A DNA stretch of 64,000 bases from Sciurus carolinensis (GCF_902686445.1 NC_062215.1:25256750-25320749), one strand, 5' to 3'; shown: positions 11,035-22,737, counted from the stretch's first letter. Numbers and translations: made by a program. The notes: generated by a model from the letters alone, not told the origin.

Positions 11035-11960
11035 TATTCCTATATGCTTATCAGAATGGCCAAAAATAAAATATTAACAATGTTACATGCTGACAAAGAT
11101 GTGGAATGACTGGAATTTTTCTTTTTTTTTTTTTTTGGTACTGGGGATTGAACCCAGAGGCACTCCACTACTGTGCCACACCCCTAACAGGGTCTCACTA
11201 AGTTGCTGAGCCTTGAACTTGTGATCTCCTGCTTCAGCCTCCAAGTCACTGGGATTATAGGCCCAGCAACTGGAACTTTTCATATCTCTGGTGGGGATGC
11301 AAAATAGCACACCCACTGGAAAACAGTTTGGCAGTTTTTTATGAAGTTAAACATACATACCATATGATCTGGCAATCTTACTGTTAGGTATTTACACTCA
11401 AGAAATGAAAACATATTCACCCCAACACCTGCCTGTGAATGTTTATAATAAGTTTGTTCATAATTATAAAAAACTGGAACCAATCCAAATGTCCTTCAAA
11501 TGGTGACTGATAATTAGTGATAGACTCACATTATGAAATACTATTTGGTCATAAAAAGGAAAAAAAGGTACATATAAAACTTGGATAAACCTCAAAGGCA
11601 TTATTTTTAGTGAAAGAAAACAGCCTTTAAAGGTTACATATTCTATTTATATAACATTCTCAAAAAGACAAGACAATAGTGATAAACAATACCTCAATGT
11701 TTGCAGGGTAGGGGGCAAAAGAATAGCACAAGGGGATTCGGGGGGTGATGGAGCTATTCTATATGGTAGTAATTACACAAATCTACATATACACTAACGT
11801 TCACAGAATATATGTACACAAAAATGTCAATTTACTGTACATTTAAAAAGTATATAAATTATTCATTTATATTCAAATATACCTTTAAAATGTATATCAG
11901 TTATTCAATCTCTGTTTCTAAACACCAGAAATATTTATGGATTTTAAATTCTTCTAATTT
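11035..11960 (+). mobile_element. Old L1 ORF2 3' region, interrupted by a SINE
   Basis: Matches the familiar end of L1 ORF2, with CTGGTGGGGATGCAAAATAG, GGAAAACAGTTTGGCAG, CATATGATCTGGCAATCTTAC and ACTGGAACCAATCCAAATGTCC. It is decayed. A B1-ID composite is inserted at 11122-11268. Confidence 0.75.
11122..11268 (-). mobile_element. B1-ID composite SINE inserted into L1
   Basis: GTACTGGGGATTGAACCCAG to CACTGGGATTATAGG. Flanked by ACTGGAATTTTTC (11109-11121) and ACTGGAACTTTTC (11269-11281), a target-site duplication with one difference. Confidence 0.85.
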
Positions 11961-12017
11961 TTCAATTATTAAAATAAAAGGTTTTAATGGGTCTTTTCTT
12001 TAAAAATCTCAGTACCA

Positions 12018-12092
12018 GGCTGGGGATATAGCTCAGTTGGTACAGTACTTGCCCTGCAAGCACTAAGCCCTGGGTTCAATCTCCAGCACCAT
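12018..12092 (+). mobile_element. ID SINE
   Basis: GGCTGGGGATATAGCTCAGT (A box) and GGGTTCAATCTCCAGCACC (B box), full length with an A-rich tail. tRNA-like but not a tRNA gene. Confidence 0.9.
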
Positions 12093-12399
12093 AAAAAAGT
12101 TAAAAAAAATAAAAATAATAATAATAATACCAGTACCAAGAAAAGGACACTCAACTTGGGAAATTAACTTTACCTCACTTTGTCTCTATTTTCCTATTGG
12201 CAAAATGGGGGGGAAAAATCATACCTACCATCTCAAAGAGTTTTAAGAAGAATGAACAGTAAATACTATGTAAAGTTTTGTTAAATAGACATATTCATAC
12301 ACACAGTATAAAATACTTCAGGTACAGAAATCAGAAACTCAGAAATTTTGTCCTTCTGGAATATCAAGTCCTGTTCATTGCCCCCTTTTTTTTGGGGGG

Positions 12400-12500
12400 G
12401 GGGGAGGGTACTGGAAATTAAACCCAGAGGCACTCTACCATTGAGCTACATACATCTTCAGCCCTTTTTTTTTTTTATTTCAAGACAGGGTCTGGTTGCT
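12400..12500 (-). mobile_element. ID/B1 SINE fragment
   Basis: GGTACTGGAAATTAAACCCA then a T-run and GACAGGGTCTGG. Confidence 0.75.
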
Positions 12501-13521
12501 AAGGGGTGCTATTCTACAGAGTTTAAGAAAATCTTTCTACATATTCATTAGTTCTCTCAGTTTTACTTAATATAATGAACAGTAGACAGTATAGGTATGT
12601 ATCTGTGCATGGGCAGTGTGTGTGTGTTTAGCAATGATAGGTGTACTATCTCTGAGAAGACTATAGTTTCAAATTCTGGGCAAAATGGGATCCAACCTAA
12701 ATCCTTTCCAGATTTTCAGGTTTTTAAAGAACTACCCCTCTACATGGAATAGGCCATAAATATGATTTGTATCACCCCCATGCACCCTTTTTAATCCAAT
12801 AAGCATTTGTTCACATCTACTGCAAGATACTTTTTAAAAACCACTATGTAAAGCCATGTTTTTTCAAACTGCCTGTCCCATCCAATTTTTCAAAATTAAA
12901 CCCAACTAAATAAAAAACTACCAGACTTCTTCACAGATAAGGGTAAGTACTGTGGCACAAAGTTTTTGTTTCAGGTGTGGGTGTAAATGTGAGTGAATAG
13001 TGTGTATGTGTGCTCTGATTCTTTCTATAGATATGGTCCAAAAGTTTGAGGAATACTGTTAGATACAATTAAATACATATCAGTTCTAGATTTGGAATAG
13101 CCCAACCCTACAACAGTTAGTTTCTTGTGGACAGTTTTCTTAGTACTCAGTGTACCACCTGGTCTTGGAGACCCATGTCATCTTCAAAGAAATAAAAAAA
13201 TATCTAACTTTCCACATGAGGTGATAAAAGGACGTAGGAGAGGCTGAAAGCAGAACAAACCATCTCCTGGATATGGATTATCACACCTGACAAGTTGGAA
13301 TGGATGCACAGGTGCTTAGTTCTTTACCACACTCTTACAGGAAGAACTTTGCCATTTAAAATACGGTCTTTTCTTTCTACTATGTATGAATTTTCTAATA
13401 TTTCATTTTAACATTTTCTCACTTGGCAATTTTTCTCTCCAGTTCTGGGGACCGAACCCACAGCCTCACATCTGCTTCCAGAAGGCAATTTTTTTTTAAA
13501 ACCTATCATATTATACATGAT

Positions 13522-13607
13522 TTTCTGTGTGTGGTGCTAGGGGTACAATCCAAGGTCTCACACTTGCTAGGCAAGTGCTATACGACTGAGCTACACCCCC
13601 AGTCCCT
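13522..13607 (-). mobile_element. ID SINE
   Basis: GTGCTAGGGGTACAATCCAA, CTTGCTAGGCAAGTGC and CTGAGCTACACCCCCAGTCC. A second short ID-like piece lies at 13440-13475. Confidence 0.8.
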
Positions 13608-13851
13608 TAAATATGTTTTTTAAGACTTTTAAAAGTCAAAAACAATAAAATATAATGTCAAAGAACCAACTATTTTCTCTTAGAGCAAACCTTTTTACAT
13701 AACCTTTTATATAAAAGCTATATTCCAAGATAATCTAGTTTTATCTACTAGGAACTGTAAATAGCCTTTTGTTTTGTTTTTGTTTTTTTAAGATGACTGG
13801 TTGCACTAAAACTTATACTGAAGTCTTCATATTTAAAACTCTACTACTTGG

Positions 13852-13926
13852 GTTGGGGATGTAGCTCAGTTGGTAGTGTGCTTGCTTCATAAGCACTAGG
13901 CCCTGGGTTCAATCCCCAGCACCACA
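13852..13926 (+). mobile_element. ID SINE
   Basis: GGGTTGGGGATGTAGCTCAG and CCCTGGGTTCAATCCCCAGC. Same sub-type as 12018 (CTCAGTTGGTA). Confidence 0.9.
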
Positions 13927-14082
13927 AAAAACACTAAATTGTATAACTATTTAGAAAATCTCCTAGCTTATTTCATCTCTAGACAAGAAAAATTAGATGA
14001 GTTTCATGTACTAAATCTAACAAAGTCAATACTAAAATTGTTAACCTGCCTAGTACTTAGTCACTAGTTACTTTGCAGCAGG

Positions 14083-14178
14083 ATTTCTCAGCCTGGGCAC
14101 TCTGGGTAATTCTTGATGGTGGGGGCTGTTCCAGACATCGCCAAGTGTCCCCTGGAGGCAAAATCACCTGTAGTTTCA
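14083..14178 (+). mobile_element. hAT-type DNA transposon fossil
   Basis: GATTTCTCAGCCTGGGCACT, then GACATCGCCAAGTGTCCCCT, then GGCAAAATCACC. Resembles an old non-autonomous hAT element with an internal deletion. Confidence 0.5.
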
Positions 14179-14210
14179 TACTTTAATCATTATTTCTATG
14201 TTTTTTCTTT

Positions 14211-14237
14211 TGGTGGTGGTGGTGGTGGTGGTGGTGT
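14211..14237 (+). repeat. (GGT)n microsatellite
   Basis: About eight to nine GGT units. Confidence 0.95.
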
Positions 14238-14446
14238 GACCACTGCAACTAAAGGAAAAAATTTTGATCAAATGCATTTTTTCCTTTTTATCCACCTTTC
14301 TGGGTTTTTTTTTTTAATTAGTTTTTAACAGTAGAATGCATTTTGACACAGTGGACACAAATGGAGCATAATAAAATGCAGTTTTTTTAAAAAATATTTT
14401 TTAGTTGTAGATGGACATAATATCTTTATTCACTTATTTGTGTGTG

Positions 14447-14525
14447 TGTGTGTTGCTGAGGATCAAACCCAGTGCCTCACATGTGCAAGGCAAGCATTCT
14501 ACCACTGAGTTACAACCCCAGCCCT
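14447..14525 (-). mobile_element. ID SINE with extended tail
   Basis: GCTGAGGATCAAACCCAGTG to CTGAGTTACAACCCCAGCCC. Preceded (14385-14446) by TAGTTGTAGATGGACATAAT, the 3' extension shared with the copies at 25140, 45840 and 55490. Confidence 0.85.
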
Positions 14526-14865
14526 CAAATGCAGTTTTTAATAGGAACAATGATGCCTCCACAGTTATTAAGCTTCATGGCTACATACAATTATATACCA
14601 TTATATTTGCCTGACAATTCTACCAAATCCTAAAACACTCAAAACAAGTTTAAAGTTTCTATATTTAAAGTATTTCATGTTGTGATTTGTTTAGAACTTT
14701 AAAAAAAGTTTAAATATTGGTAGTTATAAAAATTATATTAAATAAAATAATTTAATAATTACCAGTGCAGGAAAGATTGTGATTTCAATATTATAAAATA
14801 TAAGAAATACTTAGCAATTATACATCTTTTGGGCATTATAACTTTTTCTTTTCTCTTCTTTTCTT

Positions 14866-14958
14866 CTTTGAGACCAAGTCTTGAATTCCTGGGCTCAAGG
14901 GATCCTCCTGCCTCAGCTTACCCAGTAGCCGGGACTTCAGGTCTGTGCACCGGTTCAG
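14866..14958 (-). mobile_element. B1/7SL-derived SINE monomer
   Basis: TTCCTGGGCTCAAGGGATCC and CAGTAGCCGGGACTTCAGG. Confidence 0.7.
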
Positions 14959-15184
14959 ATGTTGCAACTATTTTAAAGATATTTTATATCATATTTAACC
15001 CCTTTTTATTTAAGGATAAAAGAATGTGGGTTTATGCTTAGGTTGCACTGGGATTTCTCTTAATATTGTGAAAATCTAAGGTAGTCTTTAGGAACAGACA
15101 CAAAAATAGTTGGAAGTTATTACAATTTTCCTATAAATCAGTTAAGGATATATTTTAAATTTAAATACTTAATAGGTATATATC

Positions 15185-15480
15185 CTGTTAAGTGAAAAAA
15201 ATATATATAGTGAACAGAGAAGCATTATTCATGATAGCCCTAAACCAGAAACAACCCAAATTTCCATCAATAATAGAATAAACAAATAAATTATAGTACA
15301 TGCATATAACAGTCTATTATTAGTTTCCTATAGGAAACTAATAATATTGGTTGTTTGGATGAAAATAAATTTTTACTATACTAGACAATATGGATGAGTC
15401 TCAAACATAAATTTGAGCTGACAAAGTCAGATACAAAAGAGTGTATGCTGTATTCCTGCTTATATAGTTACAAAAGAGAT
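15185..15480 (+). mobile_element. Old L1 3' fragment
   Basis: The L1-typical phrase CATTATTCATGATAGCCCTA, then CAGAAACAACCCAAATTTCC, and later GGATGAGTCTCAAACATAAA. It contains a 32-base perfect palindrome at 15315-15346. Confidence 0.65.
15315..15346. repeat. Perfect 32-base palindrome
   Basis: Both arms of 16 bases pair without mismatch or spacer around CCTA|TAGG at 15330/15331. Lies inside an old L1 fragment. Confidence 0.95.
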
Positions 15481-15535
15481 TGAGGATATACTGAGCTGTA
15501 GAGCACAAGCTTACTTGGGTCCCCAGCACCAAAAT
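15480..15535 (+). mobile_element. Degenerate ID SINE
   Basis: GATTGAGGATATACTGAGCT and GGTCCCCAGCACC. Confidence 0.55.
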
Positions 15536-15660
15536 CACAAACAAACTACCAAAAACGAGGTGAAACTACTTTATGATGATACAACTCAGGATATGAAAAG
15601 TTTTGGAAGAGCAGTAACTGGGAAAGGACATGAAAGGCTCTGGAACTTTTCTGTTTCTTA

Positions 15661-15757
15661 GCTGGGCACAGTGGTGCACACTTGTAGTCTCAGCTACAGG
15701 GGAGGCCTGAGTCCAATAACTGGAGGCCAGTCTGGGCAACAGTGAAATCTCAAAAAA
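15661..15757 (+). mobile_element. B1/7SL-derived SINE monomer
   Basis: GCTGGGCACAGTGGTGCACA then AGTCTGGGCAACAGTGAAAT. Confidence 0.75.
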
Positions 15758-15875
15758 ATCTGTTTCTTATTGTTGGTACTGATTATACAGAGAAAATTCA
15801 CTAGACTGTACATCTTTGATGCCCCTACTTTTCTGGTATAGTGTGATTAAAATTTCATTAAAAAAATATATATAT

Positions 15876-15880
15876 GTGTG

Positions 15881-15920
<40 letters not shown>
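15876..15920 (+). repeat. (CA)n microsatellite
   Basis: About 17 CA units after a TATATGTGTGTATA lead-in. Confidence 0.95.
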
Positions 15921-15924
<4 letters not shown>

Positions 15925-16290
15925 GTGAAGCATCTGACTCCAACCTGGGTTCCTTAATGAACTTGCAACAGAACCTGGTATTATCAGTGTCTTATAAAAC
16001 TATTAAGTTTCTTAGAATTATTTTATCATATACAGGAAAATCCTCAAATATATTCACTCTCCCATAGAACAAACAGTGGCACATTCTACACTGTTCTGTG
16101 CCTTTTTTTTCATGAACACTATAGAGATTTTTCCATAATAATGTACAGTGTTCTCATTCTTTTTTGCAGCTGTGCAATATTCACCCTATTGTTTCAATAT
16201 ATGCTAATTTAATTCTATGCTGATAGACATTTAAGCTCTTTCCAAACTTTTAATTTTGATTTATATAACTTTGTTATTAGAAAGAAAAAT

Positions 16291-16365
16291 GTGAGATGTA
16301 GCTCATTGGTGGACTGCTTGCCTATCATGCATAATACCGAGTTCAATCCTTAGCACCACAAACAA
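16291..16365 (+). mobile_element. ID SINE
   Basis: GAGATGTAGCTCATTGGTGG and GAGTTCAATCCTTAGCACC. Confidence 0.8.
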
Positions 16366-16679
16366 AACAACAGAGAAAAATGTGGGGTTCTCTACAATAA
16401 AGAACTTTCAGGAAAGGTAATTTCAAACTCCAGTTCTCATAGTATACTAATACAGAAAAGTCCCTGGTAATTTCAGTCATTTTTTCAAAATGTTTCAAAG
16501 CAAACATACATTTATTTACCCATACAATCAAGATCATAAGCACTTTTCTCCAGCAAAAACAAAATAAGACAAAAAAAAAAATCCAAAGTTACCATCTGTT
16601 TCAATGTTCATAAGTCATTGATACTACCTTATTTTATTTTATACATATTTCTTTTTACTTGTCAAAGGACATTTATTTT

Positions 16680-16772
16680 ATTTATTTATTTTTATGCAGT
16701 GCTGAGAATCCAACCCAGTACCTCACCCATGCTAGGCAAGCGCTCTACCACCGAGCTATGACCCCAACCCTG
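16680..16772 (-). mobile_element. ID SINE
   Basis: GTGCTGAGAATCCAACCCAG to CACCGAGCTATGACCCCAAC, preceded by a (TTTA)n tail. Confidence 0.85.
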
Positions 16773-17084
16773 ATATTACTTTAAATACATTAAAATGACA
16801 CATTCAAAAAGGTGAAAAACACTCACAAGGTCCTAGTTTTAAGTTTTCTCATTTTGTAGGTCACACAGTGTAAGTAAAAAGTTATGCTCCATTGAATCCC
16901 AAAAAAAGGAATACAAATTCCAAAGCTGAAAGGTATGAATGTTATATTTTGCACTAGCATAGAAGTCATTCTTTTCTCTCTCTTCTACCCTAACAATCTG
17001 TTCTTATCACACATTCATTGGCTTATCAAAATAAAAAGACAAGGCACCCAGCCATCCCAAGTTTAGAAGAAAAAGCATCCCCTC

Positions 17085-17086
<2 letters not shown>

Positions 17087-17119
<33 letters not shown>
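17087..17119 (+). repeat. Poly(A) run of 33
   Basis: An uninterrupted A tract with no recognisable SINE in front of it. Confidence 0.9.
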
Positions 17120-17123
<4 letters not shown>

Positions 17124-18309
17124 ACTCAGCAAAATGTTTTATAATTAAAGAAAAAAATATGTAATCCAATCATCCAAATTTTGTTTAGTCATTCTGGTCT
17201 ACTGTGTTATTATTGTATATTCTGATCAAGATTAAGCTTTCGAGTGTACTGCAAATACTAAGGTAAGTTAAAGACATTGTTTGCCAATCTTTTTTTTTTT
17301 AATCAGTAATTCAATACTAGCGACTAATTCCATTGATAGGCAAGCCCCTAGGTAGCTCAATAATAAAGGAAAATGAGGATTAGCAGATTCCCTTGAAATA
17401 AATCCTAAGGCATTTCTGAAGTGTCTACCTTATCTGAAGTCTTTAGGTAACTCTTGTGGGTCACAGACTTATCACAATGCTGAAAACATTATAGAATAAT
17501 TTAATTCTATAACAACCAAAGAAATTCTATTTTTAAAGTTATATGCACTAAATAAACAATATTCATTGAATGCACTTTTCAAAGTAGACTTTTAAACAAT
17601 GTTTTAAAAAGGAAAAAGGGAATGTCTTATTACCTAAAACTGTCTTTAGACTCAAAAGTAGTGGTTACACATACTATAGGCCTAAAGCACAGTCAATAAA
17701 ATCTGACAGTCAATACCTTTCTTTCCTTCCCCCACCAAAGCAAAAATGCACAAAGCACTCAAACCTGTAGCCCAAATAACAGCTTATGATCAAAACCTCA
17801 AAAGAGCAATGGGAATTCAATGAGAAAATGTTTGTAAGTATTTTTAATAATCAAACATAATTGCCACATAAACAGATTAACTAAAACAAGCAACTTACGT
17901 CTTCACTGAGTCTACTAAGCACTTCATGGGTTGCGTTAACCATGAAAATTTACCCTAGACTTTGCATGTGATTCAACCCTGGACATAGAACTCACTGAGC
18001 TACATTAATGTCCTACAACATTCCTTTTACCACATAAGCTCTGAATAGGCTTAAAATAAGTACAGCTGGTGAACACCTTAGAATTTGCAGCTAGGTTTTA
18101 TTGTCTACCAAGTTCAACCATCCACAGAGTAAGAAATCAAAGTTCCAAAAAACACATTACACCTGCAAGACTTAGTATGCTCCAAGTCCAATATTTACAA
18201 TTTTTTCATCCCAAATCTGCACAAATGAAAGAATGCCAAATCATAGCACCGGACCTCTAAATCTTGTCTTAATCCAAAATGATCTGCATTTTCACTCTGA
18301 TGTGTCTGT

Positions 18310-18530
18310 ATTCTACCATTTATTGAGTTCCTAATACAAACATATACCAGGAACTGTACTATGAGATTACAAACATTTATCTCAAGTCCTCATAACAAAT
18401 TTCATTCTGCTGATGAGAAACTGAGGTAAGAAAAGTCAAGGTATTTGTTCAATGCCATAAAGCCTGTAAATGGTGTAGGTGGAATTGAAAGCTAGTTCTA
18501 CCTGGCTCCAAAGAATCATCTCCTTTTAGC
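18310..18530 (+). mobile_element. MIR fossil
   Basis: CATTTATTGAGTTCCTAATA, GATGAGAAACTGAGG and GCCATAAAGCCTGTAAATGG, the usual MIR core. Old and diverged. Confidence 0.6.
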
Positions 18531-21301
18531 TAATGTCACTAACCACAACACCGGTGTAGCCTCTATCAGAGCTAATTCATGTGATAACCATCTAAAATGA
18601 TGACGATAGCTACCTAAAATGGTAGCACAAGACCCACAAGTTACCAAAGAAGAGGTGCAGTTACCTACTTCAGAATAACTAGTTCAAAAGGATATGATTC
18701 AAATATAAGACAATTCACTTGTTTTTGGGGGGGAATGTGAGGGGGACATCTCTCAACTGACTTTACAACAAGGGAAATGAAATTCCAGAATATATTCACA
18801 TTTTTCGCAAAATTATCTAAAATCCTTGAGAAAAGTGTGATTTTTTTTAACAGTTCACATTATAGATTACTTTCTTTGAGAGGCTTTAGCCATTCAAAAA
18901 TAAAATCACATCAGTAGTATTACTAATCAATTTTTTTTCCTGCAGACTTGAAAAGTATTTTCTTACCACACCACAGCGTACTTCCCATACTTAAAGCAGA
19001 AATGGAAACAGCTCTGGGTGTCACGAATCAGATCTTGAGGCCAAAGTTGCAAAGAGTAGGTGCCATTTCCCCTGAGTAAGAGCTGCTGGTCTGAAACCTC
19101 CTAAGGGAAGGGTGTCTGAAGAGGAGTGCTGGAGAAACTGAAGCAAGCTGCCTGTATTAATGAGGGTGAACTGCTGGCACCACTACTTCTTAAGTGTCTC
19201 ACTGCTATGCAATTGTTTTCTAGCTTCCAAGCCCTGAAGCTGGCAGGGAGAGAATGCTGTTCTCACAGCCACATGCGTTATATGATCAGCTGCTATATGG
19301 GTGTTTAACTAGGTAAATGACTGGTTAGAAGAGGGTCTCCAAAACTAAACCAAGGAACTACATGTTCCCTGAGATTTGAATAATCTGTCTCTATACTACT
19401 GACAAAGAAAAATAATATATTTGTAACTTTGAAATGGTTTGGGTTTAGGATAGACAAATAATTTCTGATAGTAAAACTTCAGGTGTGACATGAACAAAAA
19501 AAAAAAATGTAACCTGTAATATAAGCCACTTCAAGCATGTACATTAGGTAATAAAATGCAAACATGCAACCTCAGCATGTTTTCAAATTTCATAGGATAT
19601 ACTTCATAATTATTGGAATAAATGCTATTCTTCAGCTGTGTGAACTGGTTCTATGCAAGATTCTAAGCCTACCTTGCCTTCCAAAGTGCCAGTTAATACC
19701 ATGAATTCCTTAGCATCAAAAGATGCAAAAAGAAAAAAGAAGATCTAAATAGATTCCTTAAAATGAAAATTATTGTCAAAATTACCAACTCCTAGAGAGC
19801 TGGGGACTGTGCTTATTTAATACCACTGCCTATCATAACACTATCACAAGCTGGAATAAATGTCTACTGATATTATTAAAGAAAGCTGAGTGCAGAGTAA
19901 TTTAAGCAAAATAACTGATATTTACACCTGCTTATTGATAGAATGGTGCAAAGTTCATCCTTAGCTCTAGATTTCCTTAACTACAATTACAATCCTCCCC
20001 TTAAAACAAAATTTTTAAATGATTTTGATGACACCATTACCTTTAATAGACATGAAAACATATTTAACAAAGTTGAAAAAATCCTCATCATAGAGCAGGT
20101 GCTTTATTATGGGTATGACAAAGCCTCCTTTTAAGAGATCAGATCAACTTTAGCCAATACAAAAAGATTCCATGCAGACATTATTAACAGACCACAGACT
20201 TCACGGTTGAAATCTGCTACATTTAGAATGTGATGTCAGGAACATACAGTATCAATTGGTCACATTCAAACAAATTATTTTGACTCTAGTTTTAACTTTT
20301 TCTAAAAGACTCACATACATCCCCTTTTTAATGGGAAGACAGGGACCCGATATTTTACAAATACCTAACTTACTATAACCAAAGAACAAAACACAAGGTT
20401 ACAAACATATGCTTGTTGCTGTTTACTGCTCAGGACCAAAGTAACTAATCCTTGTAAGAAAAACAAAACACAAAACTCAAGTTCCTTTCACTTTTGTATA
20501 ATATGGATCTTAATCTGAGGTCCCAGGAATAGCTTCAAGATGACAATAATGACATACAAAATGTTGTGTCTGTTCCACTGAGATAGTGACCCTAAAGGTT
20601 TCCATGACCCCAAAGAAAGGTTAGGAATCACGGAAGGAAACATTTCCAGAGCCACTAAAACTTAGCAGTGAACATTTTAAGCAAAATTATACTAAAGACA
20701 GTGTCTATCCAAATACATGTGCATAGTGGTGACACAATTAACTAAGGTACCTGCCAGTGCTGACAATCAGTGCAGCACACCACTCACACAAGAGCCCAAT
20801 TGGGTATATTGCCTGCTTTCAGCACCTATACCACATATCCCAGTAAAAGCAGCTTTCCTTCCCTAAACATACACATGTTGTACAAAGCATGTGCTAGTTG
20901 CCATTCCCAGAACAATACCAGCCTGGCCATCCTCTGGAAAAACAGAGATCTTCATCCCAAAATATCATCTCACTTTTATACTATGCCTTGACCATGGATG
21001 TTAAACATTACAACAAAAAGGATGAAATTCTCACGGTACCAAATGTATCGCATTAACTGGGGGGAAAGCATCACTCAGGTGTTGCTGTGGGTCCGCTGGA
21101 GATATATACAAGGAAAATACTATAATGATGCTTGAACATTGGGACAATCTGGGGACAATCAAAGACAGACAAACGCAAGAACGTCCTGTAACAAGATTGT
21201 GGAAAGCACCCTCCTCCAAAGGCGAAGGCACATTCCTTTGATTGGCACAAGCCATTCTGACAATGGATCCGCGATGACAGGGTCTGCTCAGCAATCAGGA
21301 A

Positions 21302-21362
21302 GTGTGCGTGTGTGAGTATGTGTGTATGTGTGTGAGTATGTGTGTGGGGGTGGGTGGGTGGG
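21302..21362 (+). repeat. GT-rich tract ending in a G-quadruplex motif
   Basis: Imperfect (TGTG/TATG)n followed by four G-runs with single-T loops at 21346-21362. Confidence 0.9.
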
Positions 21363-22127
21363 ATTCGTTAGATGTGATCGAAGACTGGTCCACTTCAAAG
21401 AAGAGTATATGGGATCTTAAATCCTGAAGATAAGACTTCGAGGCTAGGGAGGGCAGTTATCATTTGTACAGAAGGCATCCCTCGACAATGAACACGTTAC
21501 GTAGAGAAGTAACGGGGGTGTCACTATCTTTGGTGTCTCCGACCTGAGACTTCAGCAGAGCCTGATTGGCGGGGAGGAGGAGGTGGGGGTGGAGAAAGGT
21601 CTGCATTACCCACTGGGGTGAGTGTGGGGCTGCTGGTGGCGGGTGTACATCAGATGCATGTTGTCCCCTGGTGGCACAATACTCTTGGGGGCTGAAGGTT
21701 TGGGCGCAGCCACAGGGCGGGGGAGGCAGTGAGTGCAAGCTCCCAGCTGCAGGGCAGGAGAACGCTCGCAAGAGAACCGGTGCAAACCTCCCCTCGGCCC
21801 GCTAACCCGTGCCACCCCAGCCTCCCCTCAGGCCTCGGGGCAAGCGGACTCGTTGCAATACTGCAGCCAAGCCCAGGTCCGTGAGGGAGGGGGCGAAAGG
21901 GCAGGAGCGGGGCGCCCCCAGCCCAAGCTCGGTGCCAGAGGAGCGCAGCGCCAGGGCCTCCCCGCCGGATGGGGGCTGCTCCGGCCTAGTGCACGCAGCT
22001 GCCTCGGCGCAGGGTTAGCCGGTCCCCAGAGCCCGGCCCGGCGCGGCGGGCGGCGGAGAGGAAGGGCTGCTGCCAGGGGCGCCGCCGCGACGGTGGCGAG
22101 TGCGCGGGGGAAGGGGCCCCTACTCAC

Positions 22128-22560
22128 CCGGGCCGGCCGCCTCCGCCTCCGCCGCCTCGACCGCCGCCTCGGCGGTCCATCCCTGCGGCGGGGGGCCTGT
22201 AGCCGCGGCGCTCGAGTAACCACCGCCGGCGGGGCCGGCCCCTCCCCCCTGCCCAACGTCTGCGCTCAGGGCCGCTCCTCAGACCCGGCCTCGGCTGCCG
22301 CCGCCGCCGCCGCCGCCGCAGCGCTACGTGGCCGCCGCTCCGACGTCTCGCGACTCCCTTCCGAGCGCGCGAGGGCGAGCGGGGCCGGAGGGGCGGGCGG
22401 CGCGCGGGGCGGGCGACAGGGGAGGGGGTGTGCGTGTGTGGATGTGTGTGTGCGAGAGGGGGGGCAGAGAGGGAAGCGAGAGCGCGCGCGCGTGCCCGAG
22501 GCCCCTGCGCTCGCCGGCCCCCCCGCCCGGCTGGGATCCCGATACTTCCCTCCGCCCGTC
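22128..22560 (-). other. ZNF652: Putative ZNF652 non-coding exon 1 (5' end approximate)
   Basis: A consensus splice donor CGG|GTGAGTAG lies at 22128/22127 on the minus strand inside the CpG island. The preceding sequence (higher coordinates) is GC-rich, non-coding, and contains a (GGC)7 tract. The start is unknown and is placed loosely below the NRF1 site at 22598. ZNF652 encodes a C2H2 zinc-finger repressor; its coding exons are not in this window. Confidence 0.55.
22297..22317 (-). repeat. (GGC)7 trinucleotide tract
   Basis: Seven uninterrupted GCC units on the plus strand (GGC on the transcribed strand) followed by GCA GCG. It would lie in the 5' UTR of the putative ZNF652 exon 1, like the CGG tracts of other promoter-proximal genes. 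Confidence 0.9.
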
Positions 22561-22597
22561 CCCCCTCCCCCAGCATCCCGGCCGCGGGGAGCGGCGG

Positions 22598-22609
22598 TGC
22601 GCATGCGCA
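22598..22609. promoter_or_regulatory. NRF1 site in ZNF652 CpG island
   Basis: TGCGCATGCGCA, a perfect palindromic match to the NRF1 consensus YGCGCAYGCGCR. Confidence 0.75.
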
Positions 22610-22707
22610 GCCCTAGGGCCGGCCCTGGCGCACCTTTTCTCCCTCCTGCCACATTGTGAGCGCTCAGCGGCGCAGATAACCGCCGACTATCTGCTCCACC
22701 CCCGCCC

Positions 22708-22737
22708 TCGCCCACTCCGCCCACTCCGCCCACTCCG
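22708..22737 (+). repeat. Three tandem CCCACTCCG units
   Basis: A nine-base unit is repeated three times at the edge of the CpG island, creating two CCGCCC (Sp/KLF-type) cores. Confidence 0.85.

Larger units (their letters stand above)
1..22127 (-). other. ZNF652: Putative ZNF652 intron 1 (partial)
   Basis: If the CpG island is the ZNF652 promoter, all sequence from the donor to the window start is its first intron. No coding exon, zinc-finger frame or CpG island is seen in it. It holds SINEs, L1 fragments, microsatellites, DNA-transposon fossils and AT-rich DNA, listed separately. Stretches with nothing recognised include about 3.8-4.4, 4.6-5.5, 16.8-18.3 and 18.5-21.3 kb. Confidence 0.55.

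Noticed and set aside
12018..12092. tRNA-like element with A and B boxes
   Set aside because: It is an ID SINE (A-rich tail, CAGCACC end, many dispersed copies), not a tRNA gene. The same holds for the other ID copies.
1..22127. Search for ZNF652 coding exons
   Set aside because: No open frame with C2H2 finger motifs was found on the minus strand here, so only the promoter and first intron are claimed.
21733..22659. 308-codon plus-strand open frame in the CpG island, and other long frames on both strands there
   Set aside because: Rich in Ala, Arg, Gly and Pro, in several overlapping frames at once, as expected for very GC-rich DNA with few stops. No domain or conserved motif.
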